A stretch of DNA of 64,000 nt, from assembly GCA_033064195.1 (NCBI GenBank), contig JARBJD010000005.1, forward strand, positions 496,001 through 560,000, written 5' to 3'. Position 1 is the first letter of the stretch; each line of letters opens with the position of its first letter. Under the pieces are notes generated by a model. The model saw only the letters and a program-made list of their open reading frames with translations. It had not been told where the DNA came from and searched no databases. Shown here in pieces: positions 11,701 to 22,989 of this stretch. Source of the DNA: Blattamonas nauphoetae. Its lineage: Eukaryota; Preaxostyla; Oxymonadida. Made by a program: the position numbers and the translations under genes.

Positions 11701-14263
11701 GGTGACGAAGAATCCGAAAAAGAGTCTGCTGGCTTCGCTCGTCATCTGGTTGGAGAAAAAGATGTGGGGAATCAAGAAAGCAATGGATAAGCTGGGTTGA
11801 GTGTTCGTGTTCGGGAAGAGTGTTGTAGATCAGCTCAAAGACCAGAAATATGAGAGGAAGAGTGGTTGGTCGTTCAAGCACACGACCATCAATCACTTTG
11901 CGAGACATTTTCGGAGAGTTTTGGATGGCATCGCAAAGATCCTCCATTTCTTTCTCTTCTTCCGAAGTGAGAGGCGTGCTGCCACTCATCTGATTCAGCA
12001 GAACATGAAATCGCCGCATTTTGATTCTCCATTCACGCTGGGCGAGACTCACCGAGAAGTCGTTGCTGTCGGGCGGTGGAGATGGGATCTGGCGAAGTGT
12101 GTCGAATGAGTCTGACCAATCGTCGGTTCGATCACTCAAAACAGGTCTGTTGGAGAAAACTGAAATAAGGGCGCGGAGAGGATGGAGGGTCTCAAATGAC
12201 GTAACATTCGAAAAATGGAAGATGGGAGTGAAAAGAGAGGGGGATAGTGGTTTTATTTCGGTGGGTGAAAGATGGAAAGGGATGAGTGAGTACGAGATTG
12301 GGTTGGGTTGCGAATAGAGGGTTGAAATGAGTGGAGATGAATTGTATGAGATGAGGGAGTCGAGGAGGTCACTTTCCGAGACATGAGTGATGTTTCCAAA
12401 GGGAATTCTTTCTTCGAGCATCTTTGTGACCGACAAATCTTTGTCCTGCTCTTCTGAATCAACTTTGGGTCGTGGAAGAGAATGCTTGTACGTTTGCTGA
12501 TAAAAACGAAGGTTTGGTGGCTCTGCCAGTGTGAGTGGCAGGGTTTCTCGACGGGGGATGGTAAGCGTTGGTTGAATTGATGAGACGAGATTTTCTTGAT
12601 GAACCAAAGAAGACTGAAGTATGTGACTGATCCAAAGCATGTGTGAAATGCCTTTGTTGATTGAGAGTGCAGTTGCTGTGTTGGTTTGGAGGGCATCGTC
12701 GAAGGAGAACGAATCGTTTTCGAAGCAGCGTTGGGATGGATAGAGAATTGTTAAAATATGATCCAATGTTACAAAATCGTTCTGACAGAAAGCTTCAACC
12801 GCAATCGCTCTGACATCCGTGTTAATGCCGTTCTTCATCGAATAGAGAGTGTTCTGGTTGATCAAACTCGACCCAAGTTGGGACGAAGGGAGTAAAGTCG
12901 CCAAAAGGGCTTCCATTGAACACAATCGTTCCGAGGGTGTGGCAGACGCTTGAAGTTCAGCTGAGTATACTCTTGGAATGAGTGGAAGTATGTGAGAGAA
13001 GAGGTTGAGAAGCGTCGAACTGTAGCTCACAACCTGACGAACTGGTGCGTTTTGTGAGAGTGATGCTGTTGGATACGTCGAACGTGGATAATACTTGCCC
13101 TCACATTTCAAGCGGTTGAGTAGTGACATGTTCGGTTGGGGTTGAAGGGGGATCCTCACAACGAGGTTATACCTGGTCTGTGTAGTTGTGTTTTCCGAAC
13201 GAGATTTTCGTGCAGATGTGGGTGGATGACCTTTTGAATGAGATTTCTTGTGTTTTGGTGGCTCTGCCAAGGTCCCTTGATGTGGTGAAGTGTAGCGAGT
13301 GATGGTTTGAAGCTTTGACTGAATTGATGAGAGTTTTGGTTGAAAGAAATCGTGTTGAAACGAATCTGTTCGTTGAGCAGTGTCACACTCGACTTCTTTT
13401 GGTTCAGGAACGACCGAGAGTGCAAGACCGTACGGAAGAAGTCTCTCCTCATGTCTATCGCGACCAACAATTGCTGAAGATTGTGGAAATTCATGCAGTT
13501 TGGAGTAAAAAGACGAGAAATTGATCAGAACTGATGACGCAAAGATCCGTCCACAGTGGGAAGCGACAGTTGAAAGAGAACGAGAGGATTTTTTGATCGA
13601 GACTTCAGATAATTGTGATGGTGTCTCGGTACGGGTATGAATGTGACGTTTCGATGACGTGGTGGCTGTATGAGGATTTGGTTGGAAAGATTGGGCGATT
13701 GGGCGTGCTGATGGTTTCTTTGACAGCGCGAACTTCATAAGAATGGAATATATCTCGCTGTCAACAATGATCTACAAACATTACTTGCTAAAGAGATAAT
13801 ATGTACCTTTAGGAATGCCTTATTTTCCAAGATGAGGAGGAAAACACAGTCAACTAGTTGAGCACAGATTTCTTGATTTTTCAGTTGATTTTCAATCACA
13901 TCTTTGACAATCTCACACATACTCGAATCTTGATGTATCAAGAAGGCCAGTGACTAATGATATGTGATGGTAGGTGAAATAGAGCAAACCGAAACTGAGA
14001 ATGAGAATGTTGACTTGTGTGTTGCATATGAAATACTCTAAAAGCAGAAAAAAGATATATCTTGGAGAGTCTCAGACATTAACCAGACTTGACACTAGTT
14101 TCTTCGTTTTCCAGCTGGAGAGCAAGATGTCTGAACCTGGGGCGTTTGTCAGGACGAAAAGCCGTTTTAAAAGATATAAGGAAGTATTTTCGCGAACAGA
14201 AGCATGTGGTGAGAGAAGAAGATGGGAGATGTAAGTGGAAAGGTACTGTTCTCTCCTTTCCAT
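5726..14263 (-). CDS. 2790-residue protein: helical N terminus, disordered middle, C-terminal pseudokinase-like domain
   Basis: Three exons: 14084-14263 (ATG at 14263, preceded directly by an in-frame stop), 13807-13953 and 5726-13771. The introns are 13954-14083 (130 nt) and 13772-13806 (35 nt), and joining them gives one frame of 2791 codons. The ATG at 13738 inside the third exon is not the real start. Residues 1-130 look like HEAT/Armadillo-type helices. The first half is Leu-rich and helical, and residues of about 1400-2300 are Ser/Thr/Pro-rich and probably disordered. From about residue 2480 a kinase-like fold appears: HLSLDSF near 2673 sits where HRDLKPEN should be, and SIGIVLFELVTG near 2720 matches the helix-F region. 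The catalytic Asp and DFG are not evident, so it is likely a pseudokinase. I do not recognise the family; a cytosolic scaffold is possible. Confidence 0.75.
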
Positions 14264-15322
14264 TCAGTGATCTACCCGACATTTTAGTTATCACTCAAAA
14301 AAAGAGTCGTTCGTGACGTCCCTGAATCCCTAACTTTTGTTGAAAATGAGCAATAGGCAACATGGACCTCGGCTAGTCTGACCGGCTAAAAGTGCTGGTC
14401 AGTGTCAGTTGAGAATTGTTCGAAGGGTCAGATCATATCAGAACATTAAATTCCATGCTATGAACAAGAAAATGGCATAATTGCTAATATTCATGTTCAG
14501 ATTTTCAGAACTCAATGGGAAACATGCCGATGATCAGCTGACTCGTGCAGTTTTGTTTTGACTTCTCTTGCTTCTCTATCTTGTTGCAGTTGTGGACTCT
14601 TCTCCCCTTCATGGGTGGTCTTTCACGTCATTTTCTCCTCTTTTTGCGGCAAGCTTGGATGAGACAAGTGACGGAGCAAATCTGTCGAACGCTGAGCGGA
14701 TTGATTTAACAACATCGGATAAACACGACACTTCGGGAAAACCCGCAACTCCATTTTCATACCACCACAGTCAACTTAAGAGTTAATCTTTCTGGAATCA
14801 AGAGGGAACAAAAAAGGAAATCAATATCTTCATAAATTTCACTAAATTTGGGAATCATCATGACGAAAAGTCTCATTTTGGGACCTTTTTGTATTGCAGT
14901 CTGTGCTAAAAAGATGCCGATCTGTGCCAAAAAACAATCGCACAGTTTAGACATACGGACTCCAGAAGGTCTGCCAAAGTTCTTTTACCCGATTTTCTTA
15001 CTCTCTCCAGCACTCATCATGAACTAAAACCTGTGATTGTGTGTTCCCAGGTCGTTGAGCGTGAAAACCACACCACTTTTCAACATCAGACATTCGTCAT
15101 CTCTCCGTGATTCAGTATGTATTTTTTTCGTGTAATGATGTTCCTTCATTTGCATACATCTCTTTTAACAGTGTTTTTGGACCTTGCGGGAAGATCTTCC
15201 TCACATATGGAGTTTGGAGGAATAAGATCCTCTCCATCGACACACGTAGTCTGTATCGTCGTTTTCTTTATTGTTCTCTTTTTCTCTGTTCATCCTGACC
15301 ATTCTTCTCCCCTTTTTAAACC
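14264..15322. other. intergenic, no gene recognised
   Basis: About 1 kb upstream of the 2790-residue gene with only short frames of no recognisable content. The right part grades into transposon debris. The promoter of the minus-strand gene should lie at its left end. Confidence 0.5.
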
Positions 15323-15543
15323 AACAATGCTGCCTATACTCCTGACTTAAACCCAATCGAGAACGTTTTTGGGTTTTGTTAATCAAAAATTGCATACAAT
15401 ATCTTAACCTGGAATGGGGTTGACGAATTCTTGGAGGCTACTCGGCTTGGTTTCATAACATTGGACGTGAGAGAAATTCGCAAAACTATCAATAGGGTTA
15501 AAACCGAGATATGGCCAAAAGTCTTGGATCTTCAAGACCTGTG
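15323..15543 (+). mobile_element. Tc1/mariner-type transposase C-terminal fragment
   Basis: The translation contains YTPDLNPIENVFGF followed by one stop and then a Lys/Leu-rich tail ending in WPKVLDLQDL. PDLNPIEN is the motif carrying the third acidic residue of Tc1/mariner DDE transposases. Only the last part of the catalytic domain remains; the 5' part was not found in 15.1-15.3 kb. The tail resembles that of the better preserved element at 25.7-26.7 kb, so both may belong to one family. Confidence 0.7.
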
Positions 15544-15635
15544 ACATTCTCATTCACACTTCTCTGTTGATACAATCTCTTTTCTTTTTTCTTCACATAT
15601 TTGCAGTCCTTCTGTTTTTTGGCACAGACTGAAAA

Positions 15636-16490
15636 ATGAATCAACCTGATCCGAACGCAGCTGTCGAAGAGAACCGCCGCCGGAGGATGTGACTCCCTGC
15701 GCTTGATGACGATCACCCGAGAGGATTCACTTATCATGCAACCGTCACAGGCTGGATGACAACTGATATGTTCGCACACCTCATGCTTGAACACATTCTT
15801 CCAGACAAAATCAAAAGGAGGGAGGAGATCCGACCACTCGACTATCCACACGGTGCTCCATCAGAGCGGTGCCTGATCGCTTTGGATGCACATTCGTCAC
15901 GAATCAACAGAGGATTGTGGCTTGCTGTTCGAGACGAGAGCATCTATGTGGTTATTCCTCCAGCTATTTCATCGGCCTGGACCCAGCCGTGCGACAAGTT
16001 GGTTCATGCCAACCTGAAGCGGCAGTTCAATCAGCTGATTCCCATTCCATCCGAACGAGACTGACCAGCTCATATGATTCCCTGGCTTGAGCGAATACTG
16101 GCTTTTGTTCGCCGAGCAACCGAAGAAGCTCACATCTGAGCATCCTGGAGTGAGACAGGGTTGATCCCCCTCAACCCTGAAGTGGTCCTCGAAGGACTGC
16201 CACTCGGTCACCATGTCGTTCTCCCTCCCGATAGACTATCTCTGTCTTCGGAGTTGATCACTTCGGAGGCCTTTATGCAGAGGTGGGCTGCCCACGATCA
16301 ACATCATGGCCGGGAATCGTCCTATGATGTTCGTCGAGATAGGCATGGAGGACGGACCGGTGTGGCGGATGGTAGTAGCAATGAGATAGAAATTGACCTT
16401 ACAGACGATAGTGAGGTGCGAGAACGAAAACGGTTTGTGAAAGGTGACTCGGACTTCTTTCACATGCGGACGACAGAATACGCTCGATGA
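15636..16490 (+). mobile_element. pogo/jerky-like DDE_1 transposase, decayed
   Basis: A single frame runs from the ATG at 15636 to 16490 with three internal stops, all TGA. The readable part contains LIALDAHSSRIN (second catalytic Asp region of DDE_1) and then SSAWTQPCDKLVHANLKRQF, matching the QPLD segment with the third acidic residue, and ETGLIPLNPEVV, a typical tail motif. The first Asp region (DET) is missing, so the 5' end is lost or lies in an unrecognised exon. This is a dead copy of a cut-and-paste transposon. Confidence 0.8.
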
Positions 16491-17017
16491 TATTTTGGTA
16501 TTGGCATCTTGTTATGAATGTTGTGATGAGGTGTGTGAGGCAGCATGGAGAAGTCAGTCTCAGAGACTAAGAGGTGTGGTGAGAAACCAATCCGGATCCG
16601 CTTTATTTCCGGATCTATTGTGATATCTGGTACATCGAACAATATCCCAGGAAAGAACTCCTCAAAGTCTTGAATGTGAAGAAGAGATACTGGAGTTAAA
16701 GGGAGAATCTGTGTTGGAAGATGTGTTGATGTGGATAATGGTAGTCGTCGATGCATGAACAATTCAATTGTCGATTGATATTTGGTTTTTGCCATCGGGG
16801 TGGTTTGAGGTATGATTGATGGAATCGAAACCGGTTACAGAGGTGGTTTAAGGGGCCAATGATTGTGTTGTTCTCGCCTAAATCATCCCTAGTCATTATT
16901 CTCGGAATTGCCGACACTATCTTCGACTGAATATGATGAGACTGTTGAAAACTTGGCTAATTTCGGTATTCTCATTTGTTCCAGAAAACTGTCGCGACAA
17001 ATTGGATTATGATTGTG
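16491..17017. other. transposon debris, no gene recognised
   Basis: Lies between two pogo-like fragments in opposite orientation. A minus-strand open frame (16460-16795) could be the C-terminal extension of the element at 17.0-18.0 kb, but it has no motif I can name. Confidence 0.4.
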
Positions 17018-18000
17018 TTACAGATATTCATGACAAGCATCAGGTGACGCTGGTGGTTGTGAAAAGTAGTGAAATGATTCTTGAGGATGTCCTAGTTGGA
17101 CGCTGGCTACACTCAAACTGCCCAATCTCATTTTCTCACTGAGAGAGTTGCTGAAAGAATATGAGTTGTTTTGACTTTTTTTAGAGACCCAATGTTGGTA
17201 CTCGAAATTGTTGAGACACCATCCATCTTGAAGTGGTCCTTTCGTATATTTTGTGGTTCTTCTGCAATCGTAGATCCGTCTCCACGTGCCATCAACCCTC
17301 AAAATCGATTCACAGCCTGTGAGGGGTGCTGTAGCTTTGTCAAATGCTGATGTCCAAACAGCAACAATTGCTTCTTGGGTTCTTCTAGGTTTTGATTCTC
17401 TGTATTGCTTGATTAACCATTTCCATGGGGAAATAATGCCGAGATCAAGTGGCTGCAGTATGTGCATCTTCCATTGGTCCATACTCAAAAATGCCATCTG
17501 GTCAGGTATCCACAAGCTCTTCGCCTCTTTCTCACCTCGTTGAAAAAGACTCATCTCAGCCAATCAATGAAATGGGGAGTTGTCAGGTCTGAGTTTTTCC
17601 TTCTAACAACCACCTCACTATGCTTCCCTTGTCGTACACCCATGCGATTCATGAGTGGAATATCGAAATATCCTTTCACGATGTAGTAGAGCAAGACGCA
17701 AGTCACATCCAACGCGATACATGCCACAAGCGAGACTCGTATCTCAGAACGGTTGATCCCGTTTTGAATTGTCATTGTATCAGATGCCCCTCCAACAATG
17801 AGCTGTGATGGAGCATCTTCGTGGACATGATAGCCGGATTAATCCATCGGAAAGATGAATTCGGCTGTATCGTTGTTAGGACGTAGTTTGGCATCTTGCC
17901 TGATCCTTTTGATATACAATGGATTGACAAGCAACCTTCTGCACTCCTTCGGAGTGGTAGAGATCATCTTTACTGTCGTGTTAAATTGATAAATGAGGCT
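17018..18000 (-). mobile_element. pogo/jerky-like DDE_1 transposase fragment
   Basis: Two minus-strand frames (17551-17775 and 17018-17563) plus a degenerate stretch up to about 18000 together read like a DDE_1 transposase. ILQPLDLGIISPWKWLI is the QPLD motif with the third acidic residue, and upstream a segment with IVGGASDTMT and DVTCVLLYYIVKG corresponds to the strand that follows the first Asp. At least one frame change and one stop are present. It is an older decayed copy, in opposite orientation to the copy at 15.6 kb. Confidence 0.7.
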
Positions 18001-18229
18001 GAGATGCCAATTTGTTTGGACGGGATGGCCAGATTTCTGAGTTGCCCATTCGAGATGAAGATGGACTGAGTATAATTTCCAAGACTTGTGTCAAACTAAT
18101 GAAATAATTTGGTGAATCTCCTAATTGTCTCTTGTTTCTCCTCGTGAAGTGATCGTCCCTTTGTTCCTCCTTGAATTTTTGAAAACTTATGTCGTCACCA
18201 GAACCGACAAGTATGATTCACTGGCCTCC

Positions 18230-18640
18230 CAGCGACAGCCACTTGGCTGAGAGCATACATCGGACGCATGCTCCAACTCACGTCCTCCACTACATTCAAC
18301 AAGCTCTGTGATTCGGCCTCACTTCGGCTCCACGTATCTTTGCCAAGATTCTAAGTCCGGTGGTAGCCCTATTCAGACCGACGTTTCATCTTGTCATATG
18401 TTTGGACTACTTTCTTCTCATCCACAATTCCAAGGACGATGGTGTAGTCACACGTGATTCAAACACAACAAATCGACTCTCTCGGATACGGGTGGGACAC
18501 TCGAACCAATAAGGTCAACATTTCAAAAGAGAAAAGAACCGCGATTAAGGAGTTGGTGAGAGGAAGAGTGAGACAAGTGGAGAAAGGAGTGACATGCCGT
18601 GTCAGATCGATTCCTTCGATGGTGTGAAGATTACCGTCGA
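18230..18640 (+). mobile_element. reverse-transcriptase fossil, possibly DIRS-like
   Basis: A short plus-strand stretch carries FGLTSAPRIFAKIL followed a little later by a degenerate version of the YLDD catalytic box. This order is typical of the reverse transcriptases of tyrosine-recombinase (DIRS/Ngaro) retroelements and of LTR relatives. Only a fragment remains, it is broken in several places, and no terminal repeats were found. It looks old. Confidence 0.55.
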
Positions 18641-19377
18641 TCGCGTATGTAAATCCCCTCGTAGTGTAGAAGACGATTTGGGAACAAATCTGAAATTGTC
18701 ATAGAAATCAAAACTAAAAGTCAAGTCCGATTGACCATTTTTGAATATTGTATTTAAAGGAATTTATGACATTTTGATGACATCAATTTGTGGCCTAAAT
18801 TCTTAAAATATGTCCGAAAAATTTGAACCTCTTGAAAAGGGTCAATTTTGAAGCCCCTTTGTACCACAAATCAAGTGAAACCAACGGTTGAACCATTTCG
18901 AAAAATTCTGAAAAAAATCTAAAATCTCGGGAACACTGTCGGTCATCGATCAAAACAATCCTGGTGAAAATCGGTTGAGAATACGTGGAGCTCCATACCG
19001 AACTTAGGTCGAAAAAGTGTCGAAAAAGTCGATGTTCGGATTTCGCCACTATGAACCACTGTATGTCTCAAATTGTGTTCAAACACGTTCAAAAATATCG
19101 AAATTGATTTTGATAGGTGAAAGTTTAGGAAAAAAGCACTTTTGAAAAAAAAGTTAGATCCGACTCCACAACAAGAATCTGAAACACGAAATATGCAAGG
19201 AGGAGACAGTGACGTCTCGCTCTTCTCCAACACGTCACTGTTTGCCCTCTGATGGTGTCCGTCGGTGTCAAAACGCTAGTTGACAGGTATTCGCGTCATT
19301 CGGTACTGACGACACTCGACACACGATCGTTTTCACAATTTTTCACCAATTTCCATTTGAAACGATTTTCCTTCAAA
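18641..19377. other. AT-rich non-coding stretch
   Basis: Rich in runs of A and T with no convincing gene. Several open frames on the minus strand are low-complexity Phe/Leu-rich and unlike the coding regions of this window. Probably part of decayed transposon ends. Confidence 0.4.
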
Positions 19378-19790
19378 CCACTTCGCAATCGTACTAAAAC
19401 AACCCTTTTTAGAGAATTCTGGTTGTACATCACCTATAGTTCACTTTTTATGGACGGTTCTTCGATCACACTTGTGACGACACACTTGCACCAACATTTT
19501 GACACTATGGATTTTTTAATCTGAATTTCGTCACAAATTCTTCTTTCTCACGGTATGAGTAAGGTGTGCTCAAATTTTGAGGAGATTTTGTCGGATAGTT
19601 CTCCCATAAAGTCACTTTTTCATGTTTTCACTTCTCAACTTTTGACCGTTTTTTGTCAATTTTCATTTCTCATTGATTTCACGTCAACCACTTCGCAATT
19701 GCACTCAAGCGACGCTTTTTTGAGAATTCTGGTTGTACATCACCTATAGTTCGCTCTGGAGGGTCGGTTTTTGCATCACACTTCTGACGG
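19378..19790 (+). repeat. pair of about 100-bp direct repeats
   Basis: Two imperfect copies, 19378-19479 and 19687-19790, share ACCACTTCGCAAT, GAGAATTCTGG and TACATCACCTATAGTTC in the same order and orientation. The spacing is about 310 bp start to start, so this may be two units of a longer degenerate tandem repeat. No coding content was seen. Confidence 0.75.
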
Positions 19791-20149
19791 GTATTGCTAG
19801 AGGCAGTCCGCGTTATGACGAACAGCAGTCCGCCTTTTTTGAGCTCTTTGTTGCGTTTCATACAATTATTGGAATTTTTGAGGATCTTGAGATGTATTCG
19901 AATAGCAATCAGGAGAAATCGGACCATATGATCAATTGATGGCCGGAGAGATGGGGCTTTGTTCGATCTGATCGAAAATGAGAGAAAAGTCAAAAGCATG
20001 GTGAAAGATGAATCCAGAACAGTGTCAGAATTGATTTCGAGTTCTTGCTTTTGCATTTTGTGCAGAAAACTATTGATCGATGGTATTTATTCAGTAATGG
20101 GTCTTGATCAACAATCAACAATTGATTCTCGAACATGGATCCGTACTGA

Positions 20150-20635
20150 ATGATGAAGAAACGGAGAAACTGAAAACATGAATTGGAGGGGGACTGCAAT
20201 GGAAACAAGTGGTGACATTATTCAAGGCGGTTTGCGACACTTCGGTTATTCCGAAAGATGTGTCTAGATCCGGACTGGGATCAACCGACAAAGATTGATG
20301 GGGAAGACTCCCATTGACGCACTCCTTGAATCGCTGGCAGACAACGAATGGATCTATGAACAGGAATTTGACTCTGAGACCAAGCTAACCCACCTTTTTT
20401 GCATGGAATGATTGTTTTACTCTTTTTCAGACATATCCAGCACTGGTCTACATGGACTGTACCTACAAAACCAACAAGTATGGTCTCCCTCTCCTTCACA
20501 TTGGGGGAGAACGTGTTGCGGCAATGTGATTACCGTTGGTTTTGTGTTGATGTGTGGGGAAAAAGAAGCCGACTATCAGTGGGCCCTCGCCGCTTTTGAT
20601 CGGCACATCGTCTCGCTCAAGATGGTGAGGATACA
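20150..20635 (+). mobile_element. MULE-type transposase fragment 1
   Basis: Reading across a stop and frame changes, the region gives ALLESLADNEWIYEQEF, then TYPALVYMDCTYKTNKYG and GFVLMCGEKEADYQWALAAF. YMDCTYKTNKYG is the first Asp motif of Mutator-like (MULE) transposases, and the phrase with YQWAL is the usual following helix. The right part of the catalytic domain is absent. Confidence 0.8.
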
Positions 20636-21148
20636 TTCGACAATATCACTGATTTCATTGCTCGGAAATTCAATATGGTCGATTGGAGATTGGATAGAGA
20701 TGACACGGTTTCAGGATTTATGATCTATTCCGAGGCTTCGATTCAACTATACAGACAATTTCCGACAGTATGATTTATGGATGCTACGTATTCAACGAAT
20801 AGAAATGGGTATCACTTGGTCCATATTGTTGGACGACATTCAACCGGTAAATTTTACGCTCTCGGCTATGTATTCATTCTGAACGAAACTATCGACAACT
20901 ATGAATGGATCCTCCGCCAGCTTCTCTCCAGGACGAATGGACTCGAAAAAACCAAAGTGATTGTATCTGATTCTTCTCAAGCTGATTTTGCTGCAATAAG
21001 AAAGACGATTCCTCACGTGAAACACATTCTCTGTCCGTGGCACATCAAACGGAACATTGAGGCCAGACTAAGGTCTCATGTTCAAGATTTAGACAACGCC
21101 ACCGATCTATTGCACTTTTTTGACGAAAGAGACCTGAAAAGCGCATGA
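20636..21148 (+). mobile_element. MULE-type transposase fragment 2
   Basis: Begins near 20636 with DTFDNITDFIARKFNMVDW, then after one stop reads FMDATYSTNRNGYHLVHIVG, YVFILNETIDNYEWIL, KVIVSDSSQADFAAIRKTIP and HILCPWHIKRNIEA. This is the canonical MULE order: MDATY, ETIDNYEW, the second Asp (VSDSS) and the CxWH box. It overlaps functionally with fragment 1 but is a different subfamily, so two MULE copies lie head to tail. It is truncated at the 3' side. Confidence 0.85.
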
Positions 21149-21447
21149 AAGTGAATGATGGATCGCAAGTAACTTCTTTGGCGCTTTCAAGTGATACAGA
21201 ATAAGGTAAGGTATTTGTTTTTCTCCATTTCACACTGACCATCCAGAATTTCCTATTTATGTCAGTGTTTCACTCAGCAACTCCATCTCTCACAATCCAG
21301 TAAACATCCCTTCAGTTGGGGTATAGAGGAGGGACAAGTCCCAACCTAAGACAGGTTCCACAGCAATCCTACATCACGAGCGGCCGCCTCGCCAACAAAA
21401 ATGGTGGGCGCGCCTTCAACCTCGGGTACCACCCTACTGGATGGGTT

Positions 21448-21882
21448 GCACCTTCATCAGTAGCAAAAACAAAAGGAAATGAAAAGTGAGGTGGGTGGAG
21501 TGACTGGGCTCTGGGACATCCTTCCAAGATGTGTGGAGTCTATGCTCTTCTACATCCTTCCAAGATTTTGAGAGACTTACCTCAGCTGTAATGCACAAGT
21601 TATCACCTGTCGTTGGTTGTGCGTGCGATTTGGAGACTTCGTTTGACTTTATGATAATAATTCCGATGTTGTTGGACTTCATGACAACAATTGCGATGTT
21701 GTTGGACTTCATGAAGATAATTCCGACGGTGTGTGAGTCATGGCTATTATTCCGATGGTGTCTGACTATTGGTTGATACCTTCATCGGTTGGAAAAACAA
21801 AAAGAGAAGAAAAGTGAGGTGGGTGGAGTGGGTGAAGTAACTTGTCCGACTCGTCGACATCCTTCCGAGATGTGTGGGAGTC
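21448..21882 (+). repeat. pair of about 100-bp direct repeats flanking a minisatellite
   Basis: Copies at 21448-21540 and 21777-21882 share CCTTCATC, AAAAACAAAA, GAAAAGTGAGGTGGGTGGAG and CATCCTTCC followed by AGATGTGTG. They lie in direct orientation 330 bp apart and enclose a 30-bp tandem array. The right copy leads straight into the long repeat at 21885. Confidence 0.8.
21647..21767 (+). repeat. 30-bp tandem repeat, four units
   Basis: Four diverged 30-bp units, each built around TTGGACTTCATG or a variant, then AATTCCGATG. The two middle units are the most alike. Confidence 0.8.
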
Positions 21883-21884
21883 AA

Positions 21885-22190
21885 TTTTGAAGCAATTTTT
21901 GATAGCATCTTTTTTTTGGTGAAAATCAATTTTTTGACAAAAATTTCAAGAAAGAATAGTAGGTATCTGGGAAGATGAGAAAAAAGCTATTTTTCGCCCA
22001 GAAACAATTCATGGCAAATTTTTGTTGTTTTTTTGAGTGTCTTTGATCGATTTTCATACGATAAAAACGCTTTTTCTTCGGTCCAATACGGACGTCTTGT
22101 CGTGGAGAAATGACCCCAAACAGTTTCAAAAAATGTGCGTATTTTCCTATAGGGCGATCTGAGGCACTCTCACATTTTTGTCGTCAAAAA
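21885..22190 (+). repeat. long direct repeat, left copy
   Basis: About 300 bp that recurs at 24595-24900 in the same orientation. Shared blocks include TTTTTTTTGGTGAAAA, AGTAGGTATCTGGGAAGATG, TTTTTCGCCCAGAAACAATT and GGTCCAATACGGACGTCT. A pogo-like transposase lies between the copies. Confidence 0.85.
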
Positions 22191-22989
22191 GAAATCGACT
22201 TTGTTTTCTGAAAGGACCCACAATTTGCTTCAAAAATGACGCTTCAAAATGATGTCGTTTTTTGACAATGATTATGCAGATGTGAGATGTCTTCAATCGT
22301 TTGAAACCGTCTTCGAATGTGAATGATGTGAAAAAACAGTGCGAAGACTCGATCACAGTGCTTTTTCCCATGATGGGGCCAGTAATAGTTAAAAGTTGGT
22401 TGGAAAAGGCAAAAAAAGGTGATGGGCATCGCACAGAATGTAAGTTGCGAACTGATTGCACTAGAAATGGGGACCTCCATTGCTCCAGTGTTTCAGTACG
22501 TTAACATCCAAAGAAAGCGTCTGAAAAGATCCGATCAACCCAATGGACAGTGAAATCAACGGTATGTCTGAGAAAGGGACTGATTCCTGTGAATGAACGT
22601 GGTATCTTCAGTGAACCAACTTTTTTTTACCATCACATCGTGAGGACGGTAGTAGAGGCCATACTCAAGAAGTGTATCCCTTTTTCTGATTTGAAAAGAG
22701 AACGTTGAGGTTTTCTTTGTAGTCCAAGATACGAACACATTCAGAATCTGAAAGGAAAGATTAGGTCTTGAAGTCTTCAGAGTTCGAGTGGTCTTCTCCC
22801 AGCTGAAATTCGTCACTTCAAGTGACGAATTTGAATCGTGATCCTCATCACGGTCCACAATCATCAATACCAAAAAGGTGGAGACATCTAGCGAAGAAGG
22901 TTCGCGCAATGGATCGATCTATTCACTAGAGGCGACCATGAATGAATCCTTGTTTTCTGAAGATGGTGGATTCATGACGAAATGAACAT
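22191..22989. other. non-coding or decayed transposon DNA
   Basis: Lies between the left long repeat and the readable part of the pogo-like transposase. Open frames are short and in conflicting orientations, and none shows a recognisable domain. It may hold the decayed DNA-binding half of that transposase. Confidence 0.4.

Noticed and set aside
15636-16490. TGA as a sense codon
   Set aside because: Host genes in the window end in ordinary stops without TGA inside the frames, so the TGA codons here are best read as decay.
21647-21767. CRISPR-like array
   Set aside because: Units are contiguous 30-bp tandem repeats without unique spacers, in a eukaryotic genome.
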